Positions 35,601 through 49,100 of a stretch of 64,000 nt of DNA are shown in pieces. The notes beneath the pieces are model-generated. The model searched no databases, had not been told where the DNA came from, and worked only from the letters and a program-made list of their open reading frames with translations. The DNA is from Gnetum montanum (Eukaryota > Streptophyta > Gnetopsida > Gnetales > Gnetaceae): the NCBI GenBank assembly GCA_015680685.1, contig MNCI01033587.1:336164-400163 (forward strand). Direction: 5' to 3'. Within the stretch, counting starts at the first letter, position 1. Every line of letters starts with the position of its first letter. The translations under genes and the position numbers were made by a program.

Positions 35601-36190
35601 TTTTCTTAAAGACTACCACTATGTTGGACACCCATTCTACATAATCGACAGCCCTAATAAAACTTTCTTGGTAAAGCTTTGAGATTTTAGCACAAACTAC
35701 CAAGGTTGGATTAGGTCTAATCTTGCACACTTTTTGCTTAAGTAGTCTAATGCTAGGGTCCCGTATGATGTTGTGTTGGACTAGAAATGGGTCTAGGCTT
35801 GCCATATCCTCATATGACTAGGCAAATGCCTTAATCTTATTTTGTAAGATCTTGGTGATATCTTGGGCACATTAAGGCTCTAGGTAGGAACTTAGTTTAA
35901 AGGTTTTCTCCTCACCACTGTGTTATGATAGGAACCTCAATTAAAAGGTCTTCATTTATGTCTCCTATTTCTAATTCAAGGATCTTAATTTGGTTTTTAG
36001 GCCATTTTAGAGGTTTCTCTATTGAGGCTATGTGGTCTACAGGAATTTTAGGCTCGAGATCTAGGTAATCATAGTTGATACACCATTTAATATTACTGTG
36101 AGGTCCATGTAGACACAAAGGTAAACTAATTTTCTCTCAGGTACTCATACTTTGATCCTACATATCAACCAAAAGCATATTAAGTGGCAC
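32680..36190 (-). pseudogene. Pol of inner Tat element: RT, two RNase H domains, integrase
   Basis: The minus-strand frame begins at a candidate splice acceptor (ACTTTTATCCAG/GTGCCACTT at about 36190). It continues with the linker (35912-36118), RT with TPWSTFYYTMMPFGLKNA (about 35380-35440) and YVDD at 35301-35312. The first RNase H (about 34560-35010) is followed by a second RNase H-like domain at 34126-34428 (NFNGDLNAHRVSA, IAKYEGLIREM, the archaeal-type RNH typical of Tat). The integrase has its zinc finger near 33560-33800 and a core at 33332-33532 (FIIITTKYFTKWVED, MTILMDNGP) leading to YYPHVNGQVEV and LWAYKTTYHTATGMTPYSLV at 33056-33274. Stops are scattered; the order is complete. Confidence 0.9.
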
Positions 36191-36899
36191 CTGGATAAAA
36201 GTAAATAAATAATTTCAAAATGTTGTAAAACATATTTAAATCTAATGTAATCAGGGCCATCCAAGGTCATAAGGTTAATTTGGAAAAGTACACTAGAGAC
36301 AAACAAAGGTCACATAAAGATAAAACAAGGGGAAATATAAGGAGTAAGTTTTCAAATGATTAATAAATATCACAATTTTGTCATTTTAAGGCCCTAGTGG
36401 GCTATGGTCATATGGTGTCAAACAGTGGTCAAGGAAGATCAAACTTCACTATTTGATATAATTTAAAGGCCAAACAAAGGCAAATAGAGCTGTAATAATA
36501 CAAAAAAAGAACATATAATGTTGTATAAAGGCCATAAAAGGTCAACATGGTCCATAGGTTAATATAAGTCTAAAAAACAAGCTAAAACATTACTTAACAA
36601 GTCAAGAAATTAAGCAAAATAGGATATATATATGATAAAATTCAGCTAATATAGGCAAAAAATGGTTAGGTTTTTTCAATTTAAGGCCTTATCAGTCCAT
36701 TTGTTAAGGCTACAAGGTTTTTAGGAGAGTTTAGAAATTAATCAAGGTTGTTTCTAGGCTAGTTTGACCCAAAAATAAAGTGTTTTGCAGCTTCCACGTT
36801 GGGCTTAGCATGGAGACAGGGGCCCTTAGTATGGAGACTAAGGAAAAAATGTTTTAGGATGTTCACAGGTCCATAATTGAGGTATCATTACCTTCCCAA
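36191..36899. other. Inner spacer between RT and repeat array
   Basis: Colinear with 18838-19578 plus the first bases after 25139. It holds one copy of the spacer motif (about 36380-36410) and no coding signal. Confidence 0.5.
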
Positions 36900-39800
36900 G
36901 CTAGCGCAAGGTGAGATCCATCAAAATTGAGCTTCCCACTGATTTGTAAAGGCCAAAAAGCAAGTTTTGAAGCCTTTCCCTCTTGTTTTCATGTTGGCCA
37001 GAATGGAAAAGGTGAGGTGGGGGGGTTGTGGANTGGGAAACCAAAAATCCAAGTAAAACTAAGATAAAACTTGGTCAAATAGGTGGCTAGAGTCTAGATC
37101 TAGAACTTATGCATCTCCCAACTTCATTATGAGGCAATTTGACTTTATTTTGAGGGTTTATAGATGTTGAAATGACTTTTCCCCTTTTTTCCCACACTAG
37201 GCACAGTATCCTCAACATGGAAAAATAGGGTAACACTTATTTGATTGATTCAGAGTGACTTTTGGGTACTTTGACTAGGCTCCTAGGCCCCTAGAGCTAC
37301 AAACTTTGATTATGGAAGTTTCTAAGTCATTTTGAGCATGTTTGAAGGTTGTTTAAGGGTACTTAAGGTATCCCTCCTATTTCCACGCTGGGGGAGTTAC
37401 TCCAACATGAAGTAATGGGGGGAATAGGTTTTGGAGATTGAAATGAGGTCAAACAAGCGAAATGTTAAGGTTGTGAGGTCTTGGGCTTCTCCAATGAAGA
37501 TCTTTGGCTTCTGGGAGTTCTATCTTACCTCCAAAAGTATAAAAGAAATCTCCCCCATTTTTTCCATGCTGGGAAAGTTACTCTAGTGTGGAGAAAGAAA
37601 AAATCTTACATCTAGGCCAATTTGAATCACAACCAACCATGCATGTTACCTCCCATGGTTGCCAAGGTCAAGGGCTATGCATTCATGTCAAGATTAAATA
37701 ATTTTGAACATCACTAAGTGGTTATTTTTCTTTCCATTTTCTTCCACACTAGGGATAGAAATTTCAATGTGGAAAATAAGGGAAAATGAATTTTTGACCA
37801 ATTTTGACCTCAATCAACTTTGCATGTCAACCTCTAAGGCTACTAAGGTCAAAGATTGAGGTTTAGAGTTAAAGTTGGCCATTTTAAATGTTTCTTAAGT
37901 ATTTTTTAAACTTCCATTATTTTTCCATGCTCAGTGTCAAAAATTGGGCGAAAAGCTTTTTCATGCTTTATGGTCACTTTTGATCATGCATGTGGGTTTT
38001 TGAGGTCATTGGCGACAATACCAATGCCTAGTGTCAAAATTTATTTATCTTGAAGGTTGATGAGTGGATTTTGGGCTTTCCCCAAATTTTCTACATTGGG
38101 GCTTCCATGCCCATCATGGAAAAATAGGGGAAAATATTTTTGATCATTTTTGGCCATTTTTAGCCATGCATGCAAGTTTCTAAGGTTGTCAGTGTTGACT
38201 GTTGCTACTTGATGTCAAAAGCTAGTTTTTTCAAGGTTATTAAGATATTTTTCTGAATTTCCATCCTTTTTCCATGTTTTTTTTCCATGATCAGTGTGGA
38301 AAAATGATGGGAGATATTTCTTATCATTTTCACATGTGCATGTAGGCTTCCTAGGTTGCTAGCATTGACTACTAACATCTTATGTTAGAATTTGATTTTT
38401 TTTAATGTTGTTAAGGAATTTTTTGAACTTCCATACCTTTTCCATGCTAGGTATTTCATTATTAGCATTAAAAAATAGGGGAAAAGTGTTTTTATCTTCT
38501 ATGGTGACTTTCAAGCATGCATGCACATTCACAAGGTTACCGATGTTGCCTGCTACCATCTAACATTGAAATTTGACTATTTCAAGGGTCATAAGTTATT
38601 TTTTGGGCTTCACTAAATTTTTCCACATTGGAGATTCCATGTTCAATGTGGAAAATTGGAGGACAATATTTTTAAATTATTTTTGATTGATCTAGCTATG
38701 CATGAGTGCTTACAAGTTTGTTGGTGTTGGCCGTTAGTGCTTAGGATCAAGATCTAGTTATTTTGGGGGTTGTGAGATGGTTTTTAGGCTTCCCCAATTT
38801 TTTTCACACTAGGGGTGAAAGGATTAGCATGGAAAAGATCACCCTTAGTGAAAAAAGTTAGATCTAGGCCAAATCAACAACCGATTGATCATGCATGTCA
38901 ACCTTCGAAGTTGTTGATGTTGATGGTCAATGTTGGGTGTTAAGATTTGATAGTTTAGAGGATTCTAAGTGCCTCATGTAATCTCTCCCATTTTTCCATG
39001 TTGGAAATGGTGGCCCTAGTATGGATGAGAGGGAGATGATAGATTTATGCCATTTTTGACCCATTTTGACACTCTAGGAAGCTCTAGGGGGTTCTAGCAG
39101 TGTTTATAGGTCACCAAGCATTAGGGAATGGTCATTAGGTTATCAATTTGGGTTATTTTTGGCTTTTCCCCATATTTCCATACTAAGGGTTAAAGGATTA
39201 GTGTGTAAAACACTAAATCCTAGGTTTTAACTAGTTTTGACTAGGTTTGATGAGGTCTTGAGGATGTCAGATATGCTTGGAGGGGTTCTAGGTCATGTGG
39301 GGCCCACATTGGGGTCGAAGTTGTGCTAGATGGCTGTTGGGTGGCAAGAGTGATTGTCACCCTACTTCTTCCATGTTGTTCACTATTTCCCCAACATGCA
39401 AATTCATGGTACCTAGCCTGGCTAATGTTTTTCCCAAATTTGGAAACCCAGGGTTGAAAAAGGTAAGTATGGGTTACTAAAAATGGAAAGATGTTGTAAT
39501 TTCTAATGAATTTATAAATGATAAACATGTTTCCATGCTAGGAATGGTATACATAGCATGGATGCATGGGGTTAAGGTTGCCATAATGTTTTAAGTGCTA
39601 AAATTAGTAAAAATCTTAGCATTGATACAAGTTTGATCAAAATGGAAGGTGCAGGGTGGGGCCCACACTCCAAAAATTTAAAATTTAAAAAGTGAAGTTT
39701 TTTCCCCCCTAAAAACAACATGAACTAAAATTTCGCCCATTTTTCTCTGGTGCACTTTGTAGTCATGGTGCACTAAATTAGCAATTGGGGTTTTGTTTAG

Positions 39801-40006
39801 GTTTTAGATTGGTTTATAACTTAAATTTTGCAAATCTTGATCATAATTATCATTCTTTAGTAATAGCACATTGGAGGAGATATCTACTAGATATTCTTGT
39901 GGCAACCACAAACAATATTTAGCATGGAAGCCTCCCATTTCCCCTGTAGGTAGGGTAGAACTCTCATCTTTTTCTAATTTTCCTATTTCTCAACGTTGAG
40001 CCTGCC
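36900..40006 (+). repeat. ~180-bp tandem repeat array upstream of antisense gene (inner copy)
   Basis: Colinear with 25145-28836. Diverged ~180-bp units contain TTTTCCATGCTAGGG / CCTAGCATGGAAAA-type complementary words that can fold back, framed by C-runs and G-runs. For the opposite-strand gene this is the 5' flanking region. One N is present at 37033. Confidence 0.75.
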
Positions 40007-43000
40007 ATGGTGCCAAAATATAGGGGGAGGAAAGAGCAAGAACCCCACAATGTAGAGGATTTATGAGCACTCTAGGAAGTTATCAAAGGTTCCTAGGCCT
40101 ATCTCCATTTAGGCCCCACCTATCACCACTCTAAGGTAGGTAATTCTACCTATTTTTGTGATTTTTTTTGTTTTGTTTTTTCTACATGTTGAGGCCATTT
40201 TTTCAAATCTAATGTAGTAGGGGGATTAAAATGGAATTTTGATAAAATCCCATCTCCTATTTTGGCTGCTCCCATGCATATCTATAGCTATTTTATCACT
40301 TTATCTTTTGCATATTAGATTTTGAAAATAGGTCTTAGTATTTTGTGCATATTAGATTTTGAAGATAGGTCTCACTTTATCTTAGGCTTTGGCCATTTGT
40401 TTCAAATCTAGGCCTTAGGATTTGTTAAATTTTTATTTTAACAAAAATCTACCTTTTTATTTTGGTGTGAATTTAAATGGGTTTTAATGGTTTTGGCTAT
40501 TTTGAACATTTTAATGATTATATGAAATTTAGGCTTTGGGATTTTTTACGTTTTGGTACGAAAAAGAAAGAAAAGGTGTGTATTTTTTCTAAGTGAAATA
40601 GCTAAATATTTTAAAATTAAAGGTTATAGGTTTGTAGCCCTTTATTCAAGCTTTCTTGATGGTTATTTTGTCATTTAATTTGGCTTTGAAATGAGGAAGT
40701 TATGGCTATTTCCCTAACATTGCACAGTTAGGTTATTTGTGCCCCTTTTGAAATTGCATGTAGATTTGTGAAATTTTCATAAGAAAACGACCATGATTTT
40801 TGCTATTTTCTAGTCATGGTTGCATAGAATTTGGATTCAGCTTTCCAATGGAGGTGAAATCACTCAGAATGAATTTAAAATGAATGTGTTATGAATTTTT
40901 TGCTATGGCCATGTGAATCATGGAAAAACTCATGGTTGTAGTACATTGCCCAAAATAGAAGTGGTTGATATGCTTAATTTTTCTTTGTTAAGAAGAGTAA
41001 AATATTTTTCTATTTCAAATAAATTTTTATTATGTCTTCATGGAGTTTTTCTAAGTTTATCATGCTTTTTCTAAATTTGTGCATAATTTAGATGTTTTTT
41101 TAACAAATTTATGCATGCTTTGCATAATTTTAGATGTTTTTTCTAAACTTATGCTTTCTTTTTTCCAAATTCATGCATAATATAAATTATTTTTCTAAAT
41201 TCATGCATAATTTAGACTAGGACATAGTTTTGGCTATAATTTCTTGGCCATGAAGGCTATAAAAAAATATGGTAACAATGCTTTTATGTAATTTCTCAAG
41301 CTAATTTAGGTAAACATCAAAGAGCTTTTTACATAGGCTAATTTCACTTTCGACTTAGGAAGTTTTTTCTAAATTTATTGAGAAATTTCAATTGGTATTA
41401 TGTAAGGATATTCAAGGTTGTAATAATGTTTTCTTGTGAAGTCACTTAGACTAATTTAGATAAACATCTTAGAGCTTTTTACAAAGGCTAATTTCACCTT
41501 CAACTATATGTTTTGTCTAAATTTTCTAGGTAACTCTAATAGGTTGTATTTGTTTTCTTTAATAAGTTTTAATAATATTTTTTTGTGAAATTCCTTAAGC
41601 CAATTTAGATAAACACCTTAGAGCTTTTTATAGAGGCTAATTTCACCTCTGACTAGATGTTTCATCTAAATTTGCTAACTCTAATAGGTCATAATGTTTT
41701 TACTTTGAAAGGTTGTAATAGTGCCTCTTTGTCAAATTCCTTAAGCTTATTAGATAAAAATCTTATAGCTTTTTATAGAGGCTAATTTCACCTCCAACTC
41801 GTTGTTTTTTCTAAATTTGTTAAGAAATTCTAATTGGTCATAATGTTTTTGTTTTGTTTCATGTAGGGTCTTCTTGAGGCCTATTCTTATCATAGTGGAG
41901 CTACTTGGAATTTCATACTATATTGGTCATCCCAAGACCAATACTCCATTGCATGACATGCCTCATAGGAAGCTCTCATTGTGGTTTCAGCCGAGGGCAA
42001 GGGACTTCCTTGCCTACCTCCTTAGGAACTTCAATGTAACGTTGTGAACACACTTGTTTGTAGATGTAGTTGGGGTTGTTATGGAGACCCTAGCACCTTA
42101 AGCATCTTGACTTATTACTAGGTATATTATTAATACATTAGTTCCTAAGACTGTAGGGGGACTTGCAAATGCCATAAGTTCATGCTACCTTTCAAAGATT
42201 TGGACAATGCCAAAGTATAGTCAGTTTAATATTGACAATACCTTGATGGTGGCACATAGAGCCCACACATTATTATAGAACCTACCTAGCACCATGTACC
42301 ATCTATAAGGATAAACATGCTTATTGTAATGTTTTTATGGCTTTAGCTTGATTACCTCACCTAACTTCATTATTTCAACTTCTTGTAGGTATAAGGTTAA
42401 TGATCAGGGCTTGATCATTAATGACCAAATCATGGTAGTTGCTTAAATTTCTTTGGATGAATTCACCAAGAGCCCCAAAATTAGAGTTGTTGTGTATCAC
42501 TAGTTAAGAGGGTAATTTGATGAATATGCCACTAGGTTCAACATGGTATCCAAGAAGTGTAAGGATTATAAGATGATGCATAGCTAGTGGGTAGATGCCG
42601 ATAGCATGGATCAAACCCTTGTAGTTGAAACCTCTACATTGCAGAAGACAAGTAAAGGTGAACACATAGCTTCTAGTATTTTATTACTTTTCTTAATTGT
42701 TGAAATTTCTCATATGGATGCTAACCTTTGGTTATTGCTTCACAGGACCTTCCACCTTAGTTGATGTCACTATACCACTTACACATTCCTATCATGAGAA
42801 AACCTTGATCCTGAAGTTTGGTGACGTCGCCTAAGCATAGGAGTGGTTAAAGGAGTAGGTGCCTAGATGCATTCAATCAAACATCCAACGTGTAGGTTTT
42901 CTTGATGTATTTATGGCACCTATTCCTTCCATTCTCACTATGGAGATGTTGCATGTTATCAACTCCTTTGATAAGGTTGGTCACTTTAGCACCATCATCC

Positions 43001-45240
43001 AAGGTGTTGAGGTGAACATTGACATAGGTGTTGGCCTCTTTTTTGACTTGTTTGGGGTCCTTACTGATGGGGCGAAGGTTCCCATTAGGATAGTGAGGGA
43101 ATTATGTCATCATGAGGAAGTTCTAGAGTGGCCTAATGCTAGCATGGGCCACTCTAAAATTTCAATGGATAGCTTCACAAATCCTAATGCAAAGGAATCA
43201 TATCCTTTGTTTAAGTCCCATGCATTTTCCAAAATGCTATCATGAAAGAAGGTAATTAGCCTATCAAAGGGATGGAACTTTAAGAATGTCTTGATGGAGG
43301 ACATCAAATCTAATTAGCCTACTACTTTGGCTATTGGGCTTTAAGAGGAGATTCTTAGACTTCGTCTTGACACCTCTACGATAATCCATATGCACTTTGT
43401 AATTTTTGTAGGTTATCTAAAGTGGGTTTCAAAGTTTTTAGTGGTGTACAAGAATGAATGATAGACTTTCCAAGACCCAAGCCAACTTTCTATGTCTTGG
43501 ATAAAACACATTTATGCAATGGTATAGGCCCAAAACCTACCGAAGGGGGTGGATGAGACATTATCCATCACCACTAAGAATCGTGAGGTTAGGTAGGACA
43601 AGTCTCCTTATAGTATTGATGATGGTGAGCTAATCTCATTTCCTACCAATGTCCAGGATGCTAGACGATGACACATGGAGGCTAAAGGAGCAACTAGAAA
43701 GAAACTCAAGAGGCCTATGGAAGAGGCACCTCTAGCATTAGATCAACCTACCCCGAAGAAGCTTAAGTTTAAACATAAGCCATCATAGTAGGTAGTCATG
43801 GGTATGATTTATTTAAATTTGGCTATTTTTATGTTTTATTATTTTATTACCATTTTATGATTTCATGTGTTAATCGGTTTGCTATGTGTTATGGTTATAG
43901 ACAAGTGTCAAGTTATAGCAGGACAAGCTGCTATAGAGGTAGAAAAAAGGCATGCAAAAGAGGCACTCCTAAAGCAACCCATGGTTGAAGGACTTGTTGA
44001 TGTAGGTATAGATAATTTAGATGCCTTGTTTGGTGATGTGGTACTAGGTATCTCTCCCATCATCATCCCAAAGGAGGAGGAGGAGGAGAAGCCAAGTATG
44101 CTTATGCCTCACTATTTTTGTCATATCTTATTGGTTATATTTGGTTGACATCCTAACCTTTTAATGATTGCTATGCTTACAGTAGTTTCTCACCCACCAA
44201 TGCAAGCTCCCAGCCTTAAGTTTTATACAAAACTAAGGGTAGAGACTCCAGAAAAAGTGGAGTTCCTACATGGGATGGCTAAGGACATCATTGGTTAATT
44301 ACATTAGGTTGCTCTTGAGATAGGTAAGGATTTTGTTTTATGTGCTTTGGCCATAAGCTTTGTTTGTAGTATGGCTATTTAAGGTTATGTTGTATGGTTG
44401 CATTTTATGCTTTTTGTAGTACTGTTTATGGAGTGGGACTCCAGTAGAGACATGGAGGTAGACTCATTACCTAGACTTCTCTCTAATGTTTCTAGTATAG
44501 CTATGAAGCTTTACAAAACTACCATTGATTTAGCAATGTCATGTGCAAAATCTTCATGGGAGCTAGAGAGGTTCAATGAATCCCTATGGGAGGAAGTTGT
44601 GGCCTTGAGGGAAAAGATTCAAAGGTAAGAGGATACAATTAGGAATCTTTGAGACCATAAAGCCTTCATGGAAGCCCAAGTGGGTAACTCAAGTGAGTTA
44701 CAAACCAAGGAGATCACTTGGGTCCACTACTAGCATGCTATTTAGGACATAGTAGTCCTATAGGAGATGGCATAGCAATGTATGTAGATGGACCTAATCT
44801 TCCAAAAGGTTGAGGATTGTAAGGATCACTACACTTGTGTTCTAGAGTGAGGTAAGACATAAAAGGCCCACAAGCATCAGTATAAGGTCAATCATGAGGC
44901 ATACCTAAAATTTCTTAAGGAAGAGTCAGTTGAATGGTACAAGAGAGAGTAGTTCATTTAAGTGATCCAAGTAGAGAGTGCTTATCAAATCTTTGAAAGC
45001 ACTCTCAAGGGGGAGAAATCCCCTTCTTATTAGATCACTACCATTGTGGGTGAGACTGCTATAGCTACTATTAGTCATGAGCCCCCTACTTGGACTCCTA
45101 TAGATAGATACAACATTATTTTTGGCATTGATCTTAGGGATGTTGATTGGATTAACATGATAGAGGGCTAGATCCTCCATCATTTGGAGGAAGGCTTTCC
45201 CCACCTACCCCTAGAAGTGATGGAGCCAAACTCTCCATAG
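40007..45240 (+). pseudogene. Multi-exon antisense gene within the giant Tat element (~1000 codons)
   Basis: Not a family I recognise. Exons read on the plus strand: 1 = 40007-40135 (donor GTAGGTAA); 2 = 41867-about 42309 (LSLWFQPRARDFLAYLLRNF); 3 = 42389-42657 (FDEYATRFNMVSKKCKDYKM); 4 = 42746-about 43801 (FLDVFMAPIPS, VPIRIVRELCHHEEVLEWP, SISMDSF-like); 5 = 43901-44095 (acidic end KEEEEEKP); 6 = 44183-44323 (donor GTAAGG); 7 = 44420-45240. Introns mostly keep GT...AG, with a long first intron of 1.73 kb. The end of exon 4 is basic (RKKLKRP ... PKKLKFKHK), like a bipartite nuclear signal. Exon 7 has coiled-coil heptads (WEEVVALREKIQR). Stops interrupt most exons. Tat elements are known to carry antisense extra ORFs, but usually outside gag-pol; here it separates PR from RT. 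Confidence 0.75.
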
Positions 45241-46109
45241 GTTTGATATATTTTATGTTTCAATTTTTGTTTTGAGTCATGATCTTGGTTATGGTTTACT
45301 AACTGGCTATATGTTGTTGCATTTTAGGCCTCAAGAGACATTAGTGGCCATAGTGGTGAGGGTGGGAATGACCAATCACGTTGTCCTCCAAATGCCACTC
45401 AATGACCTCCTTCAGTTTAGCTTTTTTTTTTTTTTTTTATGTTGATGGCTATGGTTAGGCAAAACTATGTTATAGATGGTTATTCTTTGGCATCATTGCT
45501 ACATATTGTGGTTATGGCTATATGTTATGGACATTTAATTTTAAATTTAAATATTGATTTTCTTTTTGGTATATGCATCTATTGTGATAAATGTTGTAAA
45601 TTTGGCTATATTGACATTTTGGTTGTAACATTGAATTGATGTGATAAGAGGCTAAACAAAAAGAGATATAATAATGAAAGGAATGTTTTCTAGTTTTAGG
45701 CCATCGTAGCCATAGGTTATATAGTTTTGCCAATTTAAGGCCATGACACGCCATAATGCCAGTTTAACATCTTAGTGGACGAGAATGCTATTTTAAGATC
45801 ATAGCAAACTATAGTGCCAGTTGTAGGCCTTAGTAGGCCATAGTACTAAGTTTAGGCCTTAGTGGGCCATAGTTCTAGTTTTTGGCCTTAATAGGCCATA
45901 GTGCTAGTTTTTGGCCTCAGTGAACCATGCTTAAAACATAAGTAAAAATAAAGAAAGGTTGTAACAAATAGGTAACAATGCAAATAAATTTATGGCTACA
46001 TGCATAGGCTATGTGCACAAGAAAGATATAATAAATTGCAAAAGAAAAATAAGGACATTTGGCTATCATGGTATCTGATCATAGAGGCATGAGAAGGTTA
46101 AGGTAAACT
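45241..46109. repeat. Spacer with ~29-40-bp minisatellite
   Basis: A T17 run lies at 45422-45438. From about 45700 to 45930 some six units of CCATAGTGCTAGTTTTTGGC plus CTTAATAGG type follow each other. This separates the 3' ends of two convergent genes: protease (minus) and the antisense gene (plus). The outer copy has a shorter version at 54560-54700. Confidence 0.7.
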
Positions 46110-49100
46110 TCACTTATGAAAAGTCTTCCTAATCTTTGAAAAATTAGGAAGTGAGTAAGGCCTACTCTACACAAGTTTGTATTCGCCATCACCTTTGCTT
46201 AAAATTTCAAAAGGAAATTCATTCAATAATGTATTGCATTGCTTCTCATTATCATCGTTGGTTATCTTGGGTTTTCTCTTTTCATGGCTAGGAGCTTCTT
46301 CTTGAAGCATCACTTTGGACCCCTATTCTATGTCCATGTTTTTGATAGCTATGGAAGTTGTGTTGTCACCATGAATGATAATTTCACCTCCCTCATAGGG
46401 AAGGAAAATTTCTTGATGGATGGGCAAGAAGAAAATTTGTAATTGAGCCAACCAAGGACTTCCTAGGACCCAGTTGAACTCTAGTGTCTCTTCCACCATC
46501 AAGAGGTTTGTGGTTGTAGAAAATTATTCTCCAACTAGAAACTCTAAGGAGATGACCCCTTTATGGAAATTCTTGATTCATTGAAGGACTTAAGAGCTAT
46601 AGTTGTCATAGGTTATACTGGCTTAGTTAGGCCCAAATGTTCAATGATGGTGCATGGGATGACGTTGGTTGCTACTCCATCATCAACATGCACCTGATGT
46701 ATTTTAAATTATCCTATGCATATGGTTATGGATAAAGGGGTTGTAGTCACCTCACCACTCTAAGAATTAACATTAATTTCACTATTGTAAAATGTTAATG
46801 GTGTTGATTTATCATCCCTTGGTGAGGAAGGAATCATCACTACATGGATGGCTTCCTCGTTAGTAGGAATATCCTCACTAATGAGTATGGAGGTTAACAT
46901 TTTGACTAGCATCTCACAATGTGTGATGGAAGTCATCATTAGGTCATACAAGCTTAAAGTTGAATTTTTCTACTTGATGGATTACCTAACCTGGTCAATT
47001 ACATTCAGGAAGTTTTTTTCATTGGTTATGGACTTGTCACCCTAGTTGTGCTTAACTTCTTCCATGCACCCCAAAATGCAAACTTCAACATTAGGTTATG
47101 ACTGTTGTGACTCTTTTTTGTTGTTTTGGTTATGAGATTTAGTGTCCTCCTATAGCTTGTTGAATGAAGGAGATGGGGTAGAGGAGGTCATAGGTATAGC
47201 TAAAATGGAAGTGGGCTTTGGTGGTTCCACTTCCTTTCATGCCTCTATCTACTTATCTCTCTTGTTGTTAGGCTTTTTCTTATGCTTCTTCCTTCAATTG
47301 GCTGTAATTTTTTGGTTGTCAACTGTTGGTCATAAGGAAGAGGCAGTAACATTAACCATCACAAGGGATCATTGTGCAATTTGTTGGACTATATCTTTTT
47401 GGGTTGTATTGGGGTGAGGGACTTTTATGAAAAAATGTTTCCTTAAGGGCATTCCTGATGGTACTCTCACAATGAAGGGAGGTCTTGAGCTATGGAAAGC
47501 CAAAGTAGTTCTTTCATTATAGAGGGGTACTTGGATCATGAAAGATTCTCTGGTAGGTCTTTGATTGTCATTGATGTTGAATGTTGAGATAACATAGGGG
47601 CTATCATTAGCATTCAACGGGTCTTTGTAAACTTGCATTAATTGGTTCTATGGTTAAACTAGATTAGAAGCATCTAAAACCAGTTTCCTCCTATCTATCA
47701 TCCTTTGTAGGTCATCCTTCAATGTAAGGTAGAAGTCTGTATCATGACTAGACAATTGAAGATATTGGCAAAATTGATCTAGCTTAAAGTATTTAGGCAA
47801 CTAGGGATCATCCTTCATTACTTGAGTGGGATCTTTGGCTATTTTGCATAGTTGCTCATGTTTCTTTTGAGTGGCTTTGATCACTTTTTTGTGTTGCATG
47901 CATCCACTTCTTAATAGTTGGTCTAGAAACTTGAATGGTTTTAATGGCAATGTAATGTATTTAGACCTATCCTTCCATTCAAAGTTAGGTCTGCTTGTTG
48001 TTGATGTAGTGGTCCTAGAAGTTGATGGTTGATTATTGCGATCATTGGTAGGGGCCTTGGGCAAGTTGAAATTTGGTCCTTGGTTCATGGTCTTGGTTTC
48101 CTTGGTTATAGTTGTTATGGTAGTGCTTTTTTGTTTTCTCTTTTCCTTATCTCTTCAAGTGTGTTATTTTTTATATGATATGTACGCTAGATCATGGTTG
48201 GCATTTTTGGCATCCTCAATATTTTTAGTTTGCAAGAATGCTTGGCTAAGAGACTATGGATCAAGGTAGTAGAGCTTAGACTTGATGAAGTCATTAACTA
48301 CTCCCTTGAATATGCTAACAAGTGGGCTTTAGCTAAGGGTCTAGTATTTCATTCAGTAGTTCATTCCACCATTGAATGAATTTCTATATGGGTTTTAAGG
48401 ACCCCTAGTTAACCCTCATGAGTTGGTCAAGCATTGTGTCAGGCTTCAAGTAATACTTGAAATGGTTGACAAACTAGGTTACTAAGTCTTCTAGAGAGGA
48501 TATAGATCTTCTTGGTAATGCATGATATCAATCAAGTGCTTTCCCAGTCAAAGACATAGGGAAAATCCTCATGATGGTATGAGGCCATGGTTGGAAGAGC
48601 AAATATTAAAATTAAAAGGTAATAAGGTGAGAATTAGGGTTACCTTCTCTATTATATTTGCTAAATTGTGGAATGGGGACACCAAGAGGAAGTGTAAAGG
48701 GTGGGACTATAAGACTTATGAGATCATCTTGATAGAAGTCCATTATCTTAACAATTTTTATGGTAGAAGCTTTAAGCCTCTTCAATTCCTCTATTAAGAC
48801 TTGGATCATTTGCAAGGCTTGATCCAAGCCTTGTGATGGACCCATAGTTTGTGAGGTATGCACATAAGGTTGTGGTGTTTTTTGTGAGGCTTTTGGCCTC
48901 ATTATGGATTTCATGATAGAAGGAAAAGGTTGTGCTATGGTTGTGGCTTATGTGCTAAATAAAGAAAAAGATGTTTGTGATAGCACTTGAGGCACAAACA
49001 AGAAAAATGTGGTTTGTGACCCTTATGTTGTTGGGGGTCTCATTGTGGATCCCATGTAAGTAGTTAAAGGATTTTCTATGGTAAAAACCACCATTAATGA

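Noticed and set aside
36900-41860. A centromeric-type satellite array unrelated to the element
   Set aside because: It has a fixed position between RT and the antisense gene in two element copies and only a few kb of highly diverged units, so it belongs to the element.
42859-45240. Treating each plus-strand ORF at 42.8-45.2 kb as separate small genes
   Set aside because: Splice-site-like junctions and colinear copies at 51.9-54.1 kb support one multi-exon gene.
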